DNA of 64,000 nucleotides. Source: Gymnopilus junonius. Its lineage: Eukaryota > Basidiomycota > Agaricomycetes > Agaricales > Galerinaceae. The position numbers and the translations under genes were made by a program. How positions within the stretch are numbered: position 1 is the stretch's first letter; each line of letters begins with the position of its first letter. Below are positions 11,639 through 24,311 of the stretch, in pieces. The stretch covers positions 1 through 64,000 of the forward strand of contig JADNYJ010000011.1 in assembly GCA_015501075.1 (NCBI GenBank). Direction: 5' to 3'. The notes under the pieces were generated by a model that saw only the letters and a list, made by a program, of their open reading frames with translations, was not told where the DNA came from and made no database searches.

Positions 11639-14600
11639 ATGATCGACCCAAATCGGCAAATGCAGGCTCAGACCCAGCCTGCGTCGTTGCCTGCTCCTGC
11701 CTCGCTGCCGGCTTACTCTGCTACGACATCTGCATCTAATCCCGGTTCTGCTTCTACTTCTCAGCCATACACCCTTCCGTCTGGACATCCTGCCGTTGCT
11801 GGTGGTCATGGTCGTGATGTCGGCATCCAGGGCCACTATCGCCCGGACTATAATGGAAATTTAACTGCTGGGGCTGCTTTTCAAGTTGAAGAACGTCGTG
11901 GCGTATCAGCGACCGTTAGCGTGGGAGACGACTTGGACCATGTCCATGATTCGGAGAGGAGGATAGAGGAGGAGCCGCAGCCTGCGCATGCTTTGGGTCC
12001 GACCGCTGTGGTTAGTACTTTCTTTATGCTTTCTCGTCGGGGCGCGCGCACCGCTCCTTTGGAGTTGTTCTAGGCTGTGGGGCAGGAATCCGGGGACGTT
12101 GGGTGACACTGACCGACCCATCCGGGGGCGGGAAGGATCGAAGCCGGGTGTCGTGTCCACTTTTTCTAATGATCGCCCGTTCTGATTTATCATCATGCCG
12201 GGCCTTGATTTTTTAAATATACCTGCTCTTTCCGTTCTTTCAAATCCAACCGTTTCTTGTCCTTGTCTTTCATGTTCTGGCCATGGACGTGCGGAAACAT
12301 ATAGTCTAATCGTATTCAATACAGGTACAAAATCTGGATTTCACACTTCCGAGTACTTTCACTGCGTCGGGCTCGAGCTCAATTACAAATAATTCAAATT
12401 CGTCCGGCTCTGGTTCCGCAAGTGTATCTGCAGAGAATTGGATAGTGTCGAATTCTGATAGCCACAGTTTGGTCTCTGCCAATAACTCCTCCGATATCAT
12501 GCACCACCGACACTCTCTGCTCACCAACTCGTCTTCCGAGTTGGCCCATGCGTTGACTTTGCCGTCTCCGGCACCTGCGCCCATGCTTTCCCCACCGGAT
12601 TCATTCCAATCATCAGCTTCTCCTTCACCCTCAATCCGAGATGACCAGGCTCGGAGTATGGCTCTGAGTCGAATACGAGTATGCACCATCAAAGGGTGTA
12701 TCACGACCCTCTCTTGTGAGTGCCCACGGTCCATTTGAAAGCAGCGTACGGCGTACTTACGCCGGTTATTTCATTTCAATAGCTTCGTATGAATACAAAA
12801 TGTGTCCGGGCTGCCGCGACCGTTATCGGATCTATGGCCAGACAAAGCGCGCAAGGAGGAAGGAAGAGAAAATGTTGATGGAAAAATCAGAGGAGTCGGC
12901 CGAGATTGTGATTGTCCATGAGAGCGGGACGAGGAAAGAAGAGGAAGGCAAGACCAAAGACACAGATACAGACACCGACGCAGATACCGATGAAGGTCAG
13001 GATGGAGAGGGGCGAGAGGAACAGGGCGCAGACCCCTTGTCCCTACCGGTGTCGTTAACCACTCCTCCTCCTCCGCCACCGCCGCTCTCTCTCGCTCTAG
13101 AGGGGTCCATGCACGTGTCTGCTGTTAGCATGGTGAAGCACCCAGCAACGCCCATGCCCATGCCAATCCCAGTATCAATGCTCCAACAGTTACAGCTTAA
13201 TTACGCTTATACGCCGTCTGCTTCACCCTCCATTCCCGTCCCTGCGGCCGCTACTACCGCTGGAAGAGATGGTGGTGGTGGTGGTGGGGATATCGCCTAC
13301 CTTGGTACTCTCTCGAACCTAAACCCAAATTCAACTTCGAATTCAGCTCCAGGTTCTACCCCGACCCCCATAGCCGCTGGTGTTGCTCCTTCTGGTTACA
13401 CATACGCTTATGCATATGGGACATACCCGTACGCGCACAGTGCGCATTTTGTTCCTTCAGGCGCAGTTGTTGCCCCTACACCTGCCCCCGGCCCCGCACA
13501 CGTCCATGCCGCCACCCATGCTCACGTCCACGCCCATGCGCCTGGTTTGACGACTGGCTCAACCTCGGATAGAACCTCGGATAGGAATCGGAATGATGGG
13601 CCTACACGAGGAGTTTTGTCTTCCTCTTCCTCGTTTATGCCTTCCTCTTCCTCTTCCGTGTCTTCCTCTTCTACACCCTCCTCTTCCACACCCTCTTCTG
13701 CCACACCATCTTTCACACCCTCTTCATCGGCTCTCATGTCGGCGTTGACTCATGCTTCAGCTTCGGGTTCAGAGGCAGGCTGTTCTGGTCCGGGGGAAGG
13801 GTCAGCGACGACGACGATGATGGTCTCTTCTCCGTTGCATTTAAGAGGAGGCGGAGATGGAGGTGGAGACGGAGGTGGAGGTGCAGCTGTTGCTCCTGGT
13901 GTGGGCGCTGGTGATGGTGGAGGTGATGGTAGGATGATTGGAACTACGAGACCTGACTCTGGTGCTGGTTCTGGAGCGCATATACACGTCACCAGCGGCG
14001 GTGCTGGTGAGGACATTGAGGGCCATGATGAAGATGCGGATGCGGACGGGGACGAGGACGGAGACGAGGAGGTGGATGAGGAGGTTGAAGGGGAAAATCA
14101 GGAGGAGGAGAAGATGCCGGACGAGGGTCGAGACGGAGATAATGCCAAGGACAAAGACAGGGACAAAGACAAGGAAGGGTACGGGGAAAAGGACAAAAAC
14201 AATTCCTACTCCGACGACAGGGATAAGGATAAAGAGGGTGGTGGAGACGAAGATGACGAGATGGAAGATATCGTAGCTTCGCGCGTCCATGCTCAACTGT
14301 GCTTGATGTCCTCGTCGAATTCCGGATCTGGACCTGGCCCAAGTCATGTTGCTGGTGGGGGTGGGGGTGCAGGTGCAGGTGCAGCTAATGGTGGGCCTGC
14401 TAATCAAGGTCAAGGTCGAACTCGAGGTCCGACAGAAACACCCACACCGTCAGTGCAAACTCAAGCGCAGCCAGTGGTACAGCAGTCACAACCGCCACAA
14501 CTGCCGCAACTAGGACAGGTAGTTCAATCAGGAATGCGGGCGGTGGTGCAGCCATCTGGGCACCTGATGTCTCATGCTCGGTTGCAGTCGTCTGGCCAGT

Positions 14601-17600
14601 CCCATCCTGAACAATTCTCAGTCCAATCATCCGTTCAACCCTCATTTCAATCCCAATCCCAATCCCAATCCCAATCCCAATCCCAATCCCAATCCCAATC
14701 CCAACACCAACACCAATCCCAATCCCAATTCGAACACCAACAGCTTCCAGCACCCTTCATCCGCCGCCCACTGGTGTTCACCGTCCCCCCCGCTGCGCCA
14801 GTCGGGACACCAGGTCTGGCATGGCCAGGGTCGCTGTCAGATCCTACGACGGCGACAGCTGCGGCTGCTGCTGCTGGTTCCGTGGGCTCAGGTTTTCCTG
14901 GTTCAGGTTCCAATTCGAGCTTCTCGAGCTCGTTGTCTGCTTCAGGTGGGAGTGGGTCGGGTTTGAGTATGGGTGCGAGCAAAAGTGCTTTGTCGACGTC
15001 TGTGTCGACGTCGGGGGGACTGAAGGATCGTGATAGCGGTGGGAATAACGGTAATGATGTGAGGGCCAAGGCCAGTACCAGTACCAGTGGTAACGGAGGT
15101 TTCTCGACGTTCCGGCTGGATTTGCATCCTTCTATTCTTTATCCTCTCTTCACGCCTTCTATTCCTTCTTCTTCCGGCCCTTCGGTCGCCTCTGGCACCA
15201 ATCCTTCCTCATCCTCAAATGCTTCAAGCTCAAGCTCAAGCTCAACCGCAAATCCCCCAATCCCAACCTCAAATACCACCTCAACTTCAAACCCCACCTC
15301 GAACTCCTCTACTGCAGCTTCAACCTCAAGTACCTCAAACGCCCTCACAATCTCTTCCACGTCGAATTTCTCCACGCCTAAACCCACGCCCACGCCCACA
15401 CCTACACCTACACCTACACCGACCTCCCAAGCAGCCGCGCAGCTCATCCAAGACCCCGAGATGTTCCGCGTGTTCAAGCCTACGACTACCACGGCGGCGA
15501 TTGGGAGGATAATAGCCAGTCGGCCGGGTGTATCGGTGGATTTGTTCAGACAAGTCGGGTTGTTGGGGGATGTGAATCTTGGAGCTATGGGGTTGGCGGG
15601 TGCAGGGGCGGGTATTGGGCAGGCTGCTTCTGCTTCTGCTCCTTTAGCTGCTGTCAACACCAACACCAATGTTGCAGCAGGAGGACCGGTGCCTTCGTCA
15701 TCGATGTCGGGGGCGGGGACAGGGGCAGGGGCAGGGTTGGGGACAGCGACAACGACAACGACAACAGGAGCAGGAGCAGGCGCAGGAGCAGGAGCACCTT
15801 ACATCCCAACCCCCATTATCCCCCAATCCGCCCCATTCGTGTACAAACCCCCTCCACCGCCACCGCCACTTCCCAAACCGGCGGTGACGTACTCTCAGAC
15901 GTATCCCAAATCGCAGGCGTCCAGTAGTTCACATCATGCACATTCGCAGGCGGCTAGTAGCTCGCGGAGTGCCCATTCGCAGTCCTCGTCGTACTCGCAT
16001 TCGCACTCGCATTCTTCCAATTCACAGCCGTACCCGCTGTCTTCCAACTCGCATGGGCATGGGCACGGACATGGACATGGGCAGTCACAGCCGTCTTATG
16101 CGGAAACGGTACCGCTGAGGATCAAGTCGTATTATACTGAACAGGTGGAGTCGCAGGCGCAGGCGCAGGCTGAGGCTTGGGCCAAAGCGAGGGAACGGTT
16201 GGGTGTTCCAGCTGTTCAAGGTCACGACGGTGCTCCCAGGCCTTTGACTTTAGATTCTCTTCTTCAAAGTCGAGGTACTGCTGGTGCTGATACCACTAGT
16301 GCTTCTCCTACTAGTGCTGGCGGTATCTCGGTAGCTAGTTCTACGACGGCCAGTACGACGACGACGACGGTAGCTCCTGCATCTGCGAGTGAAAGCGCAA
16401 CTGCAACAGCAGTCCCTGTACGCGCACCAGGGACGTATGATTACATCCACCCGCACCTCTTCGGTCCACGACTGGCGCCGCCGCGTTCATATGCGTCGCT
16501 ACCGCTGTCAGCGGCGGAGATATTGGCCAGTGGTAGCGCAAAAAAGGCAAAGGTGCCCAAACCCCCCAAGCCACCAAAGCCACCCAAAGTGAAGGCGCAG
16601 GCGAAGGTGAAAGTGGATTCAGGGAAGACGAGGCCGAGGAAGAAGGCGGCGGGTGCTGCTGCTGGTGAAGCGGGGGTGGGCCTGGGTGGCGATGGCGGTG
16701 TAGGTGGAAGTGGAAGCCGGGGACAATCCAGTGCTACTGCCGGAAGCGCTGGTGCTGGTGTCGAACCTGTAGTAGCTGGACCCGGGGAGGTGCCAGCGTT
16801 TAGGTTTACGGAGGGTACATTGATGGAAGTTGATCCGGCTTTCGCGTTCGCGGAGGAGGCGAAAGATAAGGAGAGGGAGAAGGCAGGGGAGAATGAGAGC
16901 ACTGACCTCACGCCAAATTCAAACCAAGAGCAAGAACAGGAGCAGGGAAGTGAAGAAGTACCAGTTATACCTCGACAGCGCAAGCCGAAACGGAAATACA
17001 AAACGTCCACGACGGGAGTTGAGCAGGGTTCTGCTCCTATTGGTCCTGCTGGTGGTGCCGTCTCGGCTTTTTACGCGCAGGGCGATACTTCGACCGCCCC
17101 TGTCCCTCCACTTGTCCCTTCCTTGCATGCGCCTCAACCCAGGTATGAACATGGGCATAGTCCCTATGCACCTCTCATTGGCAGTGTCGGCATAAACGGC
17201 GCATATCCACATGCGGGGTATCCATATTACCCAAGCACAGGGGGGTTCTATGTCCCGCCGCCGTATCCTTATGCACCATACGGGTATGCTGCTGCTGCTG
17301 CTATTCCGCCTGGTGCAAGTGGTGGACCGGAGAAAGGGAAAGGAAAGGAAAAGGCCGAGAAAACTGAGAAGAAGGGGATGAAGAGAAAGTCGAGAGCTAA
17401 ACCCAAGGCAGGCGAGGACGCTGCCGCTGCGCCAAGTTCAACGCCGACGCCGATGCCAATGGGCTACTATCCATATCCATACCCGTATGCGATGCAGTAC
17501 CCGCCGCCGCCGCCGCCTCATATGTCCATGCCAGGTCCACCTGGTGCTCCAGGTTACGGTTTTCCACCACCTTCTCAGCATGATGGCTCTGGTGCTGGGT

Positions 17601-18742
17601 CACCCTACCCTTATCCTGTATACGCAGGGGGGTATATGGCTGGTATGAATGTGAACCAAGGTTCACACCAACAGCAGCCGTATCCGGGTGTTCCTGGCAT
17701 GCCAATGTCAATGTCGGCCCCGTACTCGCTTTCGATGCCTATGCCCTACGGGCAAATGCAAGCTCAGGATGGATATCCACCGCCGCCTCATTCTCAGTTT
17801 TATCCTCATCCTACTCCTCCACGTTATCCGACGCCACCATCTTCAGGATCTGCCTCCGCATCTGACGCTGCTGGTGCTCCTGCTTCCGCCAGCGCCGCTC
17901 CAATGATGACGTCCGCGTCGGCATCGGCAGCGCCAGCGACCGGGTATGCTTATGCTTCGGGGTCAGGGGGGATCAGGACGACGTTCACACCTACGGTGGA
18001 CGTGACGCGGCTGCCACCGCCTTCCATATCTGGGTCTGCCTCTGGTGTCACTGTCGCTGCATCTCCATCTGCCTCTGGTTCAACGTCGGCAGATAATGCC
18101 AAGAACCCAGACTTCCTGATCCATCAATATAATCCGGGTGCACCTGAGGTTCGTTCAGTCTTTTTCTTTATTTTCTATTCTTTTTTTGTTTATTGTAAGG
18201 TTGATCAGCATAAGAGGAAACGTCGAAAAGTAGATCCGGATTACATGGAGAAGTACAAGGCGTTCTGTGCAGCTGCTGAGGAGAAGAAAAGGGAGGAGGA
18301 AAGGCGGAAGTTGGAGGAAGAGAGTGGGAACTCCCAGCCTGTCGTGCCTCCTGCTGATGATGCTCTTATGGCAGCTGTATCGCCAGCTACTGATGAAGAC
18401 GCAATGGAACCCCTTGAGGAACCAGCAGCTTCATCATCATCTTGGGGCCCTGATGAAGCTCCGTTAGCAGTGGTACGTCCCCGTACGCCTTTTCCTGCCT
18501 GTTGTTAGATGTTTATCGTATCTTTTTTTCAGCGTCATTGCGCCAATAAAGCCTGTCATCGCATCATGCCGTCCGACACGTCGAGTGCGATCTGCGAAAA
18601 GTGCAAGTCGAAATTCAAAAAGCACCAGGCCAAGGCGAAGCAAAGGTTCAAGCTCGAGCCCAAGAAGTTCGGCGCTGTCAGCAAATTCGCAGGTGGGAAC
18701 GGCATGAGAGAGGATGCGAGTAGTACGGGCTCTGGGTCGTGA
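11639..18742 (+). CDS. Giant low-complexity protein with a Cys4 (zinc-like) motif at each end
   Basis: Exons 11639-12010, 12325-12715, 12783-18148, 18200-18472 and 18533-18742 join in phase to 2203 codons. Near the N-terminus, residues 244-265 read CTIKGC, 12 residues, CPGC. At the C-terminus, residues 2137-2158 read CANKAC, 12 residues, CEKC. Both are C-x4-C-x12-C-x2-C and both are followed by a basic helix-like stretch (RDRYRIYGQTKRARRK; KSKFKKHQAKAKQRFK), as in small zinc-binding nucleic-acid domains. The 1900 residues between are Ser/Thr/Pro/Gly/Ala/Gln-rich. They include acidic D/E/K runs, an S-Q repeat, poly-Pro and a PKPPKPPKPPK linker, typical of transcription regulators or scaffolds. 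A nuclear, DNA-binding role is inferred, not shown. The third exon alone is 5.4 kb and intron-free. The first intron (12011-12324) is long at 314 nt. Confidence 0.8.
14645..14735 (+). repeat. Hexanucleotide microsatellite (CCCAAT/TCCCAA)n coding for Ser-Gln
   Basis: About ten near-perfect TCCCAA units lie inside the giant Cys4 gene, with CACCAA variants at the end, and translate to (SQ)n then HQHQSQSQ. Length changes by whole units keep the frame, so the tract is probably polymorphic between strains. Confidence 0.9.
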
Positions 18743-19130
18743 AAGATTGTTTTGTTGATTGTAAGTCCGTTTTCAAATTGGGGATGAACTTGATGGCTGA
18801 CTGATGTCCTCTAGTGTCGCTATAATTATTCACTAAAGTTTATTTCGATCAATGTAATTCTGTAGTGGCAATGTGTTCGCCTCATGACCTTCTCATGACA
18901 TTGACACGCGTTCTCACGCGCTTTCTCCATCTTGGTTCTTGTTATTAAGTTTCATCAGCACCCTCAGGACGTGCAGCAAACAGACCTTGAAGCTGGCTAG
19001 CCGTCGTCAACGTGTCGCTCCTTGACGTTCTTCTTTCCTGTGCCTTAAGGTGTTAACGCCTCTCTTAGCCTGTGGTACTCTTTATATTTGTATTTCACTT
19101 CTCTCTTCCTAGGATCGCGTCCAGCTCACG
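18743..19130. other. Intergenic: 3' UTR of the Cys4 gene and promoter of the next gene
   Basis: About 390 nt. A possible 3'-UTR intron is suggested by GTAAGT at about 18761 and CTAG at about 18811-18814. No coding content was seen. Confidence 0.4.
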
Positions 19131-20550
19131 ATGGCTTCAAAACGCGCAAGTATGGTTGTTGAAGATCTCGAAACTGGCGATACGAACGCAGAATTTGAAA
19201 GGATTAAACAGAATTTTCGACCTAGCCTCATCGTCACTCCAGCTGAAAGACCAGGTAAGGATGGCATCCCTCCCAGATTTATAGCTTCTGTTGACAGTCC
19301 TGGGCGTCTCTTTTGCTTATCAGCCAATCTTTCCGAATCTCAAACGGCGCTTCAAGAGCTTCAGACGGAATTACAACAGTTCCTGAGAGGGCACTTGACG
19401 AAAGTTAGAGATCTTCAGAGTTTCCTCTCTGTCAACCTCGCTTCGAGCGAGTCGAATGGGGCGGCTCATGAGAGCCATGGAACTGGTAAAGTGCACTCCT
19501 TGAACTTCTGCTGCTTGTGATATTAGTACTTATTTGTTCAAAAAAATATAGTCATATCTCCGATGATGGAAAGAAGGACGTTGAGTGTTTCAAATCACGT
19601 AGATGGAGAGCCACTTGGCCCTGACGAAGGGGAGGCTCATACCATCTCGACACATGCCAATAATCACGCAGGAATGGAACTAGGTCCAAACCACTCTCTG
19701 GGGCCCGTGGATAAAGCTATGGCGCTCGATACACATGCGCAGGCTTTGCATACTTTTTTAGTCGCCCATGCTGAGAATATACGGAATCTTCAAGATGCTT
19801 TGTCAGGTTCTGCAACTACTGCGGTCACAAAACCAGTCATTCATGGTGAGTTCCTTTTCCTCAGTCGAGAGCACTTTTATATTGAGGTGGATCGATTATG
19901 CAGCACCTCCTGCTCCTGCGTACAAAACTATTTCTGCCGAAACTGTCGAGTCAAACCCCTCGGCGGAAGATCTGAACCGACAATTCACGATGCTTGTAGT
20001 TATAGTGCGTATTTATAGCAAAAAAGTCACCTATCGACTAAAAATAATTCTGATTTCATGCTTACAGTCGACTTTCACTGCTGCCCTGATTGTCTCCTTC
20101 ATTTCATTGGTGTTTAACATCGTCGACACCCGCCATAAGACAGCCTTTAATGTTGGCATGTTCTTCTCCTTCATCAGCCTTCTTATCCACCTTGGCGATA
20201 TCGTAATCGCCGGTCGGGGTGCCGCTCTGGCTTCACAGCAAGATAAACTCAAGTTGCACGACTCCCATTTCTTCAACGTTTATTTGACGATATGTGAGCA
20301 ACTACAATTCGTGGCCCTTATTGTGTTCACGGTGTCCATTGCCGTCATGATTTTCTTAATCTTTTCTTCGGTCGCGTTCCCGATTGTCCTCGTTTTTCTT
20401 TCCTTAATAGGCATCTTCGTCGTGTTCTCTAGCGCGTACTGGGAGGTGTCCATTACTCTGAGGAACCTGAAATACCTCTTCAAGAACATTCAGAGTCTAA
20501 GGCAATCTCTTGAATATCTCAAAATACGGGGACGCATGGGGACGGATTAA
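19131..20550 (+). CDS. Hypothetical multi-pass membrane protein, 387 aa
   Basis: Exons 19131-19254, 19324-19485, 19552-19845, 19904-20004 and 20068-20550 join in phase to 388 codons. Residues 1-190 are soluble, with two Leu/Gln-rich helices that could form coiled coils (LQELQTELQQFLRGHLTKVRDL; ALHTFLVAHAENIRNLQDAL). Residues about 227-370 hold four hydrophobic spans: AALIVSFISLVFNIV, FNVGMFFSFISLLIHL, VALIVFTVSIAVMIFLIF and FPIVLVFLSLIGIFVVF. A basic tail follows. Large soluble N-domains followed by a 4-TM bundle recur in agaricomycete orphan proteins. No known transporter or receptor signature was recognised. Confidence 0.75.
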
Positions 20551-20818
20551 TGGGTCCTTCCGGACGTTGACTTCGCCTATTTTATGTACTCTAATCGTAT
20601 TTCTTATCTGTTTTGAAAGTAGTCTAACTGTCTATTTAACGGTCAAGGTCATGAGAGATCGGAATATTAGGGAATATTCCATCTCTCATTCCATCAGCAT
20701 GCTGGCCTGATTGTAAATTTCAGGCTGTGTAGGGTTCACATGCATCATCATCATTATTTATCGATGAGTACGAGTAGGTACGAATGTACCAAACGGGCCC
20801 AGTGCATAGGTAGTTGGA

Positions 20819-22405
20819 CTAGCTAATGAACGCGGAAAAAATATTTCTAAAGATCCGTTGGATCGTCTTGGGTATACCGGAGACAGCGCGATGTATGCAT
20901 CGACAGCTGTACAATACATACCAGGCCGGCATCCCGCCACGAAAAACAAACCAAAGCTGAATTTTGGTTATACTTGAAAAACTATTATCACGATAGGACG
21001 CCCACGTGGAAACGAAATCTTCAGGAAATCTTTCCAACGATCGCGTTCATAATAGCCGCCGCTCCAACTACGAGGCTTTCTCCATGACCGAGTGGTTTGA
21101 GAAATGTTATCAAGGATGTATCCCGTGAAATCAAGGGCTTGCGATGCAGAGAACCGCTTTTCGATGTCACCTGTTAACATCCTATCAATAAGAGGGGCAA
21201 GAAGAGGGGCAGTGGGTATATATTCCTGTTCGAAAGTCACATTTCGGATCAAAGAAGACAAAAAGGTGAATAATTTACCGCAAATGTTTCGTCAAAATAA
21301 ATTCCAAGGCAGGCGACATCGTATTTGAATGGATCGAAGTCGGGATAACCAAGCAAAAGTTCATAAGGAGGGATGTGAAGGCCTCGATCAACAGAATGGA
21401 TAGGTAGTCGAGGATTTTCGCCATAGGTTTCTTCGTCAAGCATGATTGAACAATCGAAGTCGAATAAAGCATAACGCGACTTTTCTTCTTCTTCAAGTCT
21501 GAACTGCGTCCAGTATGTGTCACGTCGATCTCTGAAGCTAGTTAATATGTTTACGAGGATATTTCTGTGCGCCACGTCCTAAATACGGAGGTAACAATGA
21601 GAATTCATAAGAAACATAGGATGAAAACGGACTCCGTGGAAAATACGACAGCGGTGAAGAAAAACCAATGCCTACGAGGTGTCAAAAAGCGATCTATATA
21701 ATTGGCTAAACTTTCACCTTCAAGAGACAGCGCATATGGAGAACGGCGTGATACATGGTAGGAAACCATGGTGAATAGCTAACTTCACCCCACCTGCGCA
21801 GAGGAAATTAAACGATGACGTATAAGAGCATAGGAGGCTCTAGTACCCACCTAGGCATAATAATGAACCAGTGATCTTCACAAGGTAAAGATCCAGTACG
21901 GGCAGTACACACGGAAATGACTCCAAGTCGCGTAGGCACGATTCATCCTTCAGAAACTTTGCTATTTTGACCTCTTCTGAACCAGCCTTTAAGAGTTTAA
22001 TGGCAAGGTGACGGCCCTCATTATCCTGTGCAAAAACAACGCGACCCTTATATCATTCATAATTAGAAAAGAGGAATGTCCTAATACACTCGAAGCGCAC
22101 CTGTCCCCAATTATTGCTGTAGTCCGTGGGCTCGTTATCTGATCCCATGTAAGGATATGGAAAGTCAGCAGGCCCGGAGTAAAGTCTGGAGGGTCTCCAA
22201 TGACTTTGCGGCTCGTAACTGTCTCCATCCTTGAGGTAATCATAGAGAGTGTAGCCTCTTTCTGCAAACCAACCCCGCATTGAATCCCACCATTGCCACC
22301 TTTCCTTTCTGTCGAATCGAACGACGGCAGGGTCAAATGGAATCTAGAAATTTTGCTTCTTCAGAGACAAATTAAGACACAAAGCAGAACACTCACTAGT
22401 ACCAT
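20819..22405 (-). pseudogene. Divergent protein kinase-like gene, copy 2 (two frameshifts)
   Basis: Same architecture as copies 1 and 3: first exon M-V-L (22405-22397), micro-exon 21671-21633, then DVAHRNILVN. Two one-base deletions relative to copy 3 break the frame. One is at about 21881-21890, before the PR|W junction (DLLPCE region). The other is at about 21036, in the tail (RWKDLPEDF becomes RWKDF then out of frame). The HRD arginine is replaced by glycine (FHG joined to D). AIK lysine, catalytic Asp, Asn, DFD and DVACLG are retained. The downstream half of the tail, to the stop at 20819, still resembles copy 3. With two lesions it is probably a young pseudogene. It lies directly downstream of copy 3, same strand, a tandem duplicate. 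Confidence 0.75.
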
Positions 22406-22715
22406 GCAAAACAGTACGCAACCAGTACCGGATGAAAATGCTGAAGGTAAATGGCTAATTGTTCCAAGATTGTTCACTGGGTGCATGTGACAGACTTCGC
22501 AAAACCTCGGATCAGCTGATATATTGTAAACCGCGACATTACAGCATCAAACACACAATGGAACATACGTAGGTGGTGGTTTTCGGATGCTCATACGTGT
22601 AAACATGGAGTCGGTAGATAAGCAACCAGCGAGGTTCCATTGAATCAAGGAACAACGTAGACAAGTAAGAAGGTCTCGATACAGGAAGGGACTGGCGCGT
22701 AGGCAGTTGGAAAGC

Positions 22716-24311
22716 TCATCTAGCGAATGCGGAAAGAATATTTCTAAAAATACGCAGGGTCGTCTTGGGTATACTGGATACAGCACGATGGATACAGCGA
22801 CAACCATGCAACGCGTACCACGCTGGAATCCTACCACGAAGAACGAACCAGATCTGGAATTTGGTCATACCGGAAAAGCTGTTATCACGATAGGATGCCC
22901 ATGTAGTAACAAAATCTTCTGGTAAATCTTTCCAACGATCACGATCATAGTAACTACCCATCCAGATACGAGGCTTGTCATATGTCGGGATAGTTTGTGA
23001 GACGTTACTGAGGATGTATTCCGTGAAATCAAGGGCTTGCGATGCTGTGAATCGCTTTTCAATATCGGCTGTCAACATCCTATCAATAAGAGGGGCGAGA
23101 AGAGGAGCAGCCGGTATATGATCCTGTTGCGAAGTCACCGGTCAGTAAATCAAATTAAAGAGTAAGGAAACGTACTCCAAATGTTTCATCAAAATAAATT
23201 CCAAGGCAAGCCACATCGTACTTGAATGGATCAAAGTCAGGATAACCAAGCAAACGTTCGTAAGGGGGAATATAGAAGCCCCGGTCAACGAAGTGGATTG
23301 GCAATATAGGGCTTTCGCCATAGGTTTCTTTGTCGAGCAGAACCGCACGATCGAAGTCGAATAAGGCATATCGCAATTTTTCTTCTTTCTCGAGTTCGAA
23401 TTGCATCGAGAAAGTCTTGCGGCGATCTCGGAAATAGGCTAACCTATTAACTAGAATATTTCTGTGCGCCACGTCCTAAACAAGAAGATGACAATGAGAA
23501 TGCATAAGAGACGGTTGAACAGAAACAAACTCTGTGGAAAATTCGACGGCTCTGAAGAAAAATCAATCCCTGTCAGGTGTCAGAACACAATTTATTTGAT
23601 TGGTAAATTTTTCACCTTCAGGAGGCAGCGCATATGGAGGACAGCGTGATACATGGTGGAAAACCACGGTGTATAGTCAACTTCACCCCACCTGCATAGA
23701 GGAAGTTGAACGACGACATACAAGGGCATAGGACGCTCTGGAACCAACCTAGGCATAACAACGAACCAGTGATCCTCGCAAGGCAAGAGGTCCAGTACGG
23801 GCAATACACAAGGAAATAATTCAAAGTCATGAAGACACGATTCATCCTTGAGGAGTTTCGATACCTTGACTTCTTCAGAACCACCCTTTAAGAGTTTAAT
23901 GGCGAGATGGCGACCCTCATTATCCTGTGCAAAAACAACACGACCCTTATATCGTTCACAGTTAGAAAGAAGAATCTTCCTAATAAACCAAAAGCGCACC
24001 TCCCCGTAACCAGTAGCGTAGCCCGTTCGGTCATCGTCTGATCCCATGTAAGGATATGGGAAATCAATAGGCCCTGGGCAATGTCTGGAAGGCTTCCAAT
24101 AAGCAAACTTGCTGTCGCTGTCTCCGTCGGGGAGATAATCATAGAGGGTGTACCCTCGCTCTGCAAACCAACTGCGCATTGAGTCCCACCATTGCCACCT
24201 ATCGTTTCTGTCAAATTGAATAATACCGGGGTCAAATTGAATCTATTGAGCCAAAATCTCACATTGTTAGCGAAGGTTGCAAGCATATATCAAGGCGCTC
24301 ACTAGGACCAT
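22716..24311 (-). CDS. Divergent protein kinase-like protein, copy 3 (intact)
   Basis: The only undamaged member of the triplet, about 420 aa. The first exon encodes M-V-L (24311-24303). The next carries FDRNDRWQWWDSMRSWFAERGYTLYDYL. The N-lobe has VVFAQDNEGRHLAIKLLKGG (invariant Lys) and EEVKVSKLLKDE (candidate alpha-C Glu). The hinge area is LPVLDLLPCEDHWFVVMPR. The 39-nt micro-exon (23569-23531) encodes GLIFLQSRRIFHR and joins DVAHRNILVN, giving HRDxxxxN. ALFDFDRAVLLD replaces DFG with DFD, and DVACLG is subdomain IX. After the kinase fold a 135-aa family-specific tail (RDRWKDLPEDFV, RCIHRAVS) runs to the stop at 22716. No signal peptide or TM segment is seen. Substrate and pathway are unknown; Ser/Thr kinase activity is inferred from the motifs. 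Confidence 0.8.

Noticed and set aside
13522..17212. Many long minus-strand and alternative-frame ORFs (for example 16441-17010, 15139-15669)
   Set aside because: They mirror the GC-rich low-complexity codons of the Cys4 gene on the plus strand and have no independent features.
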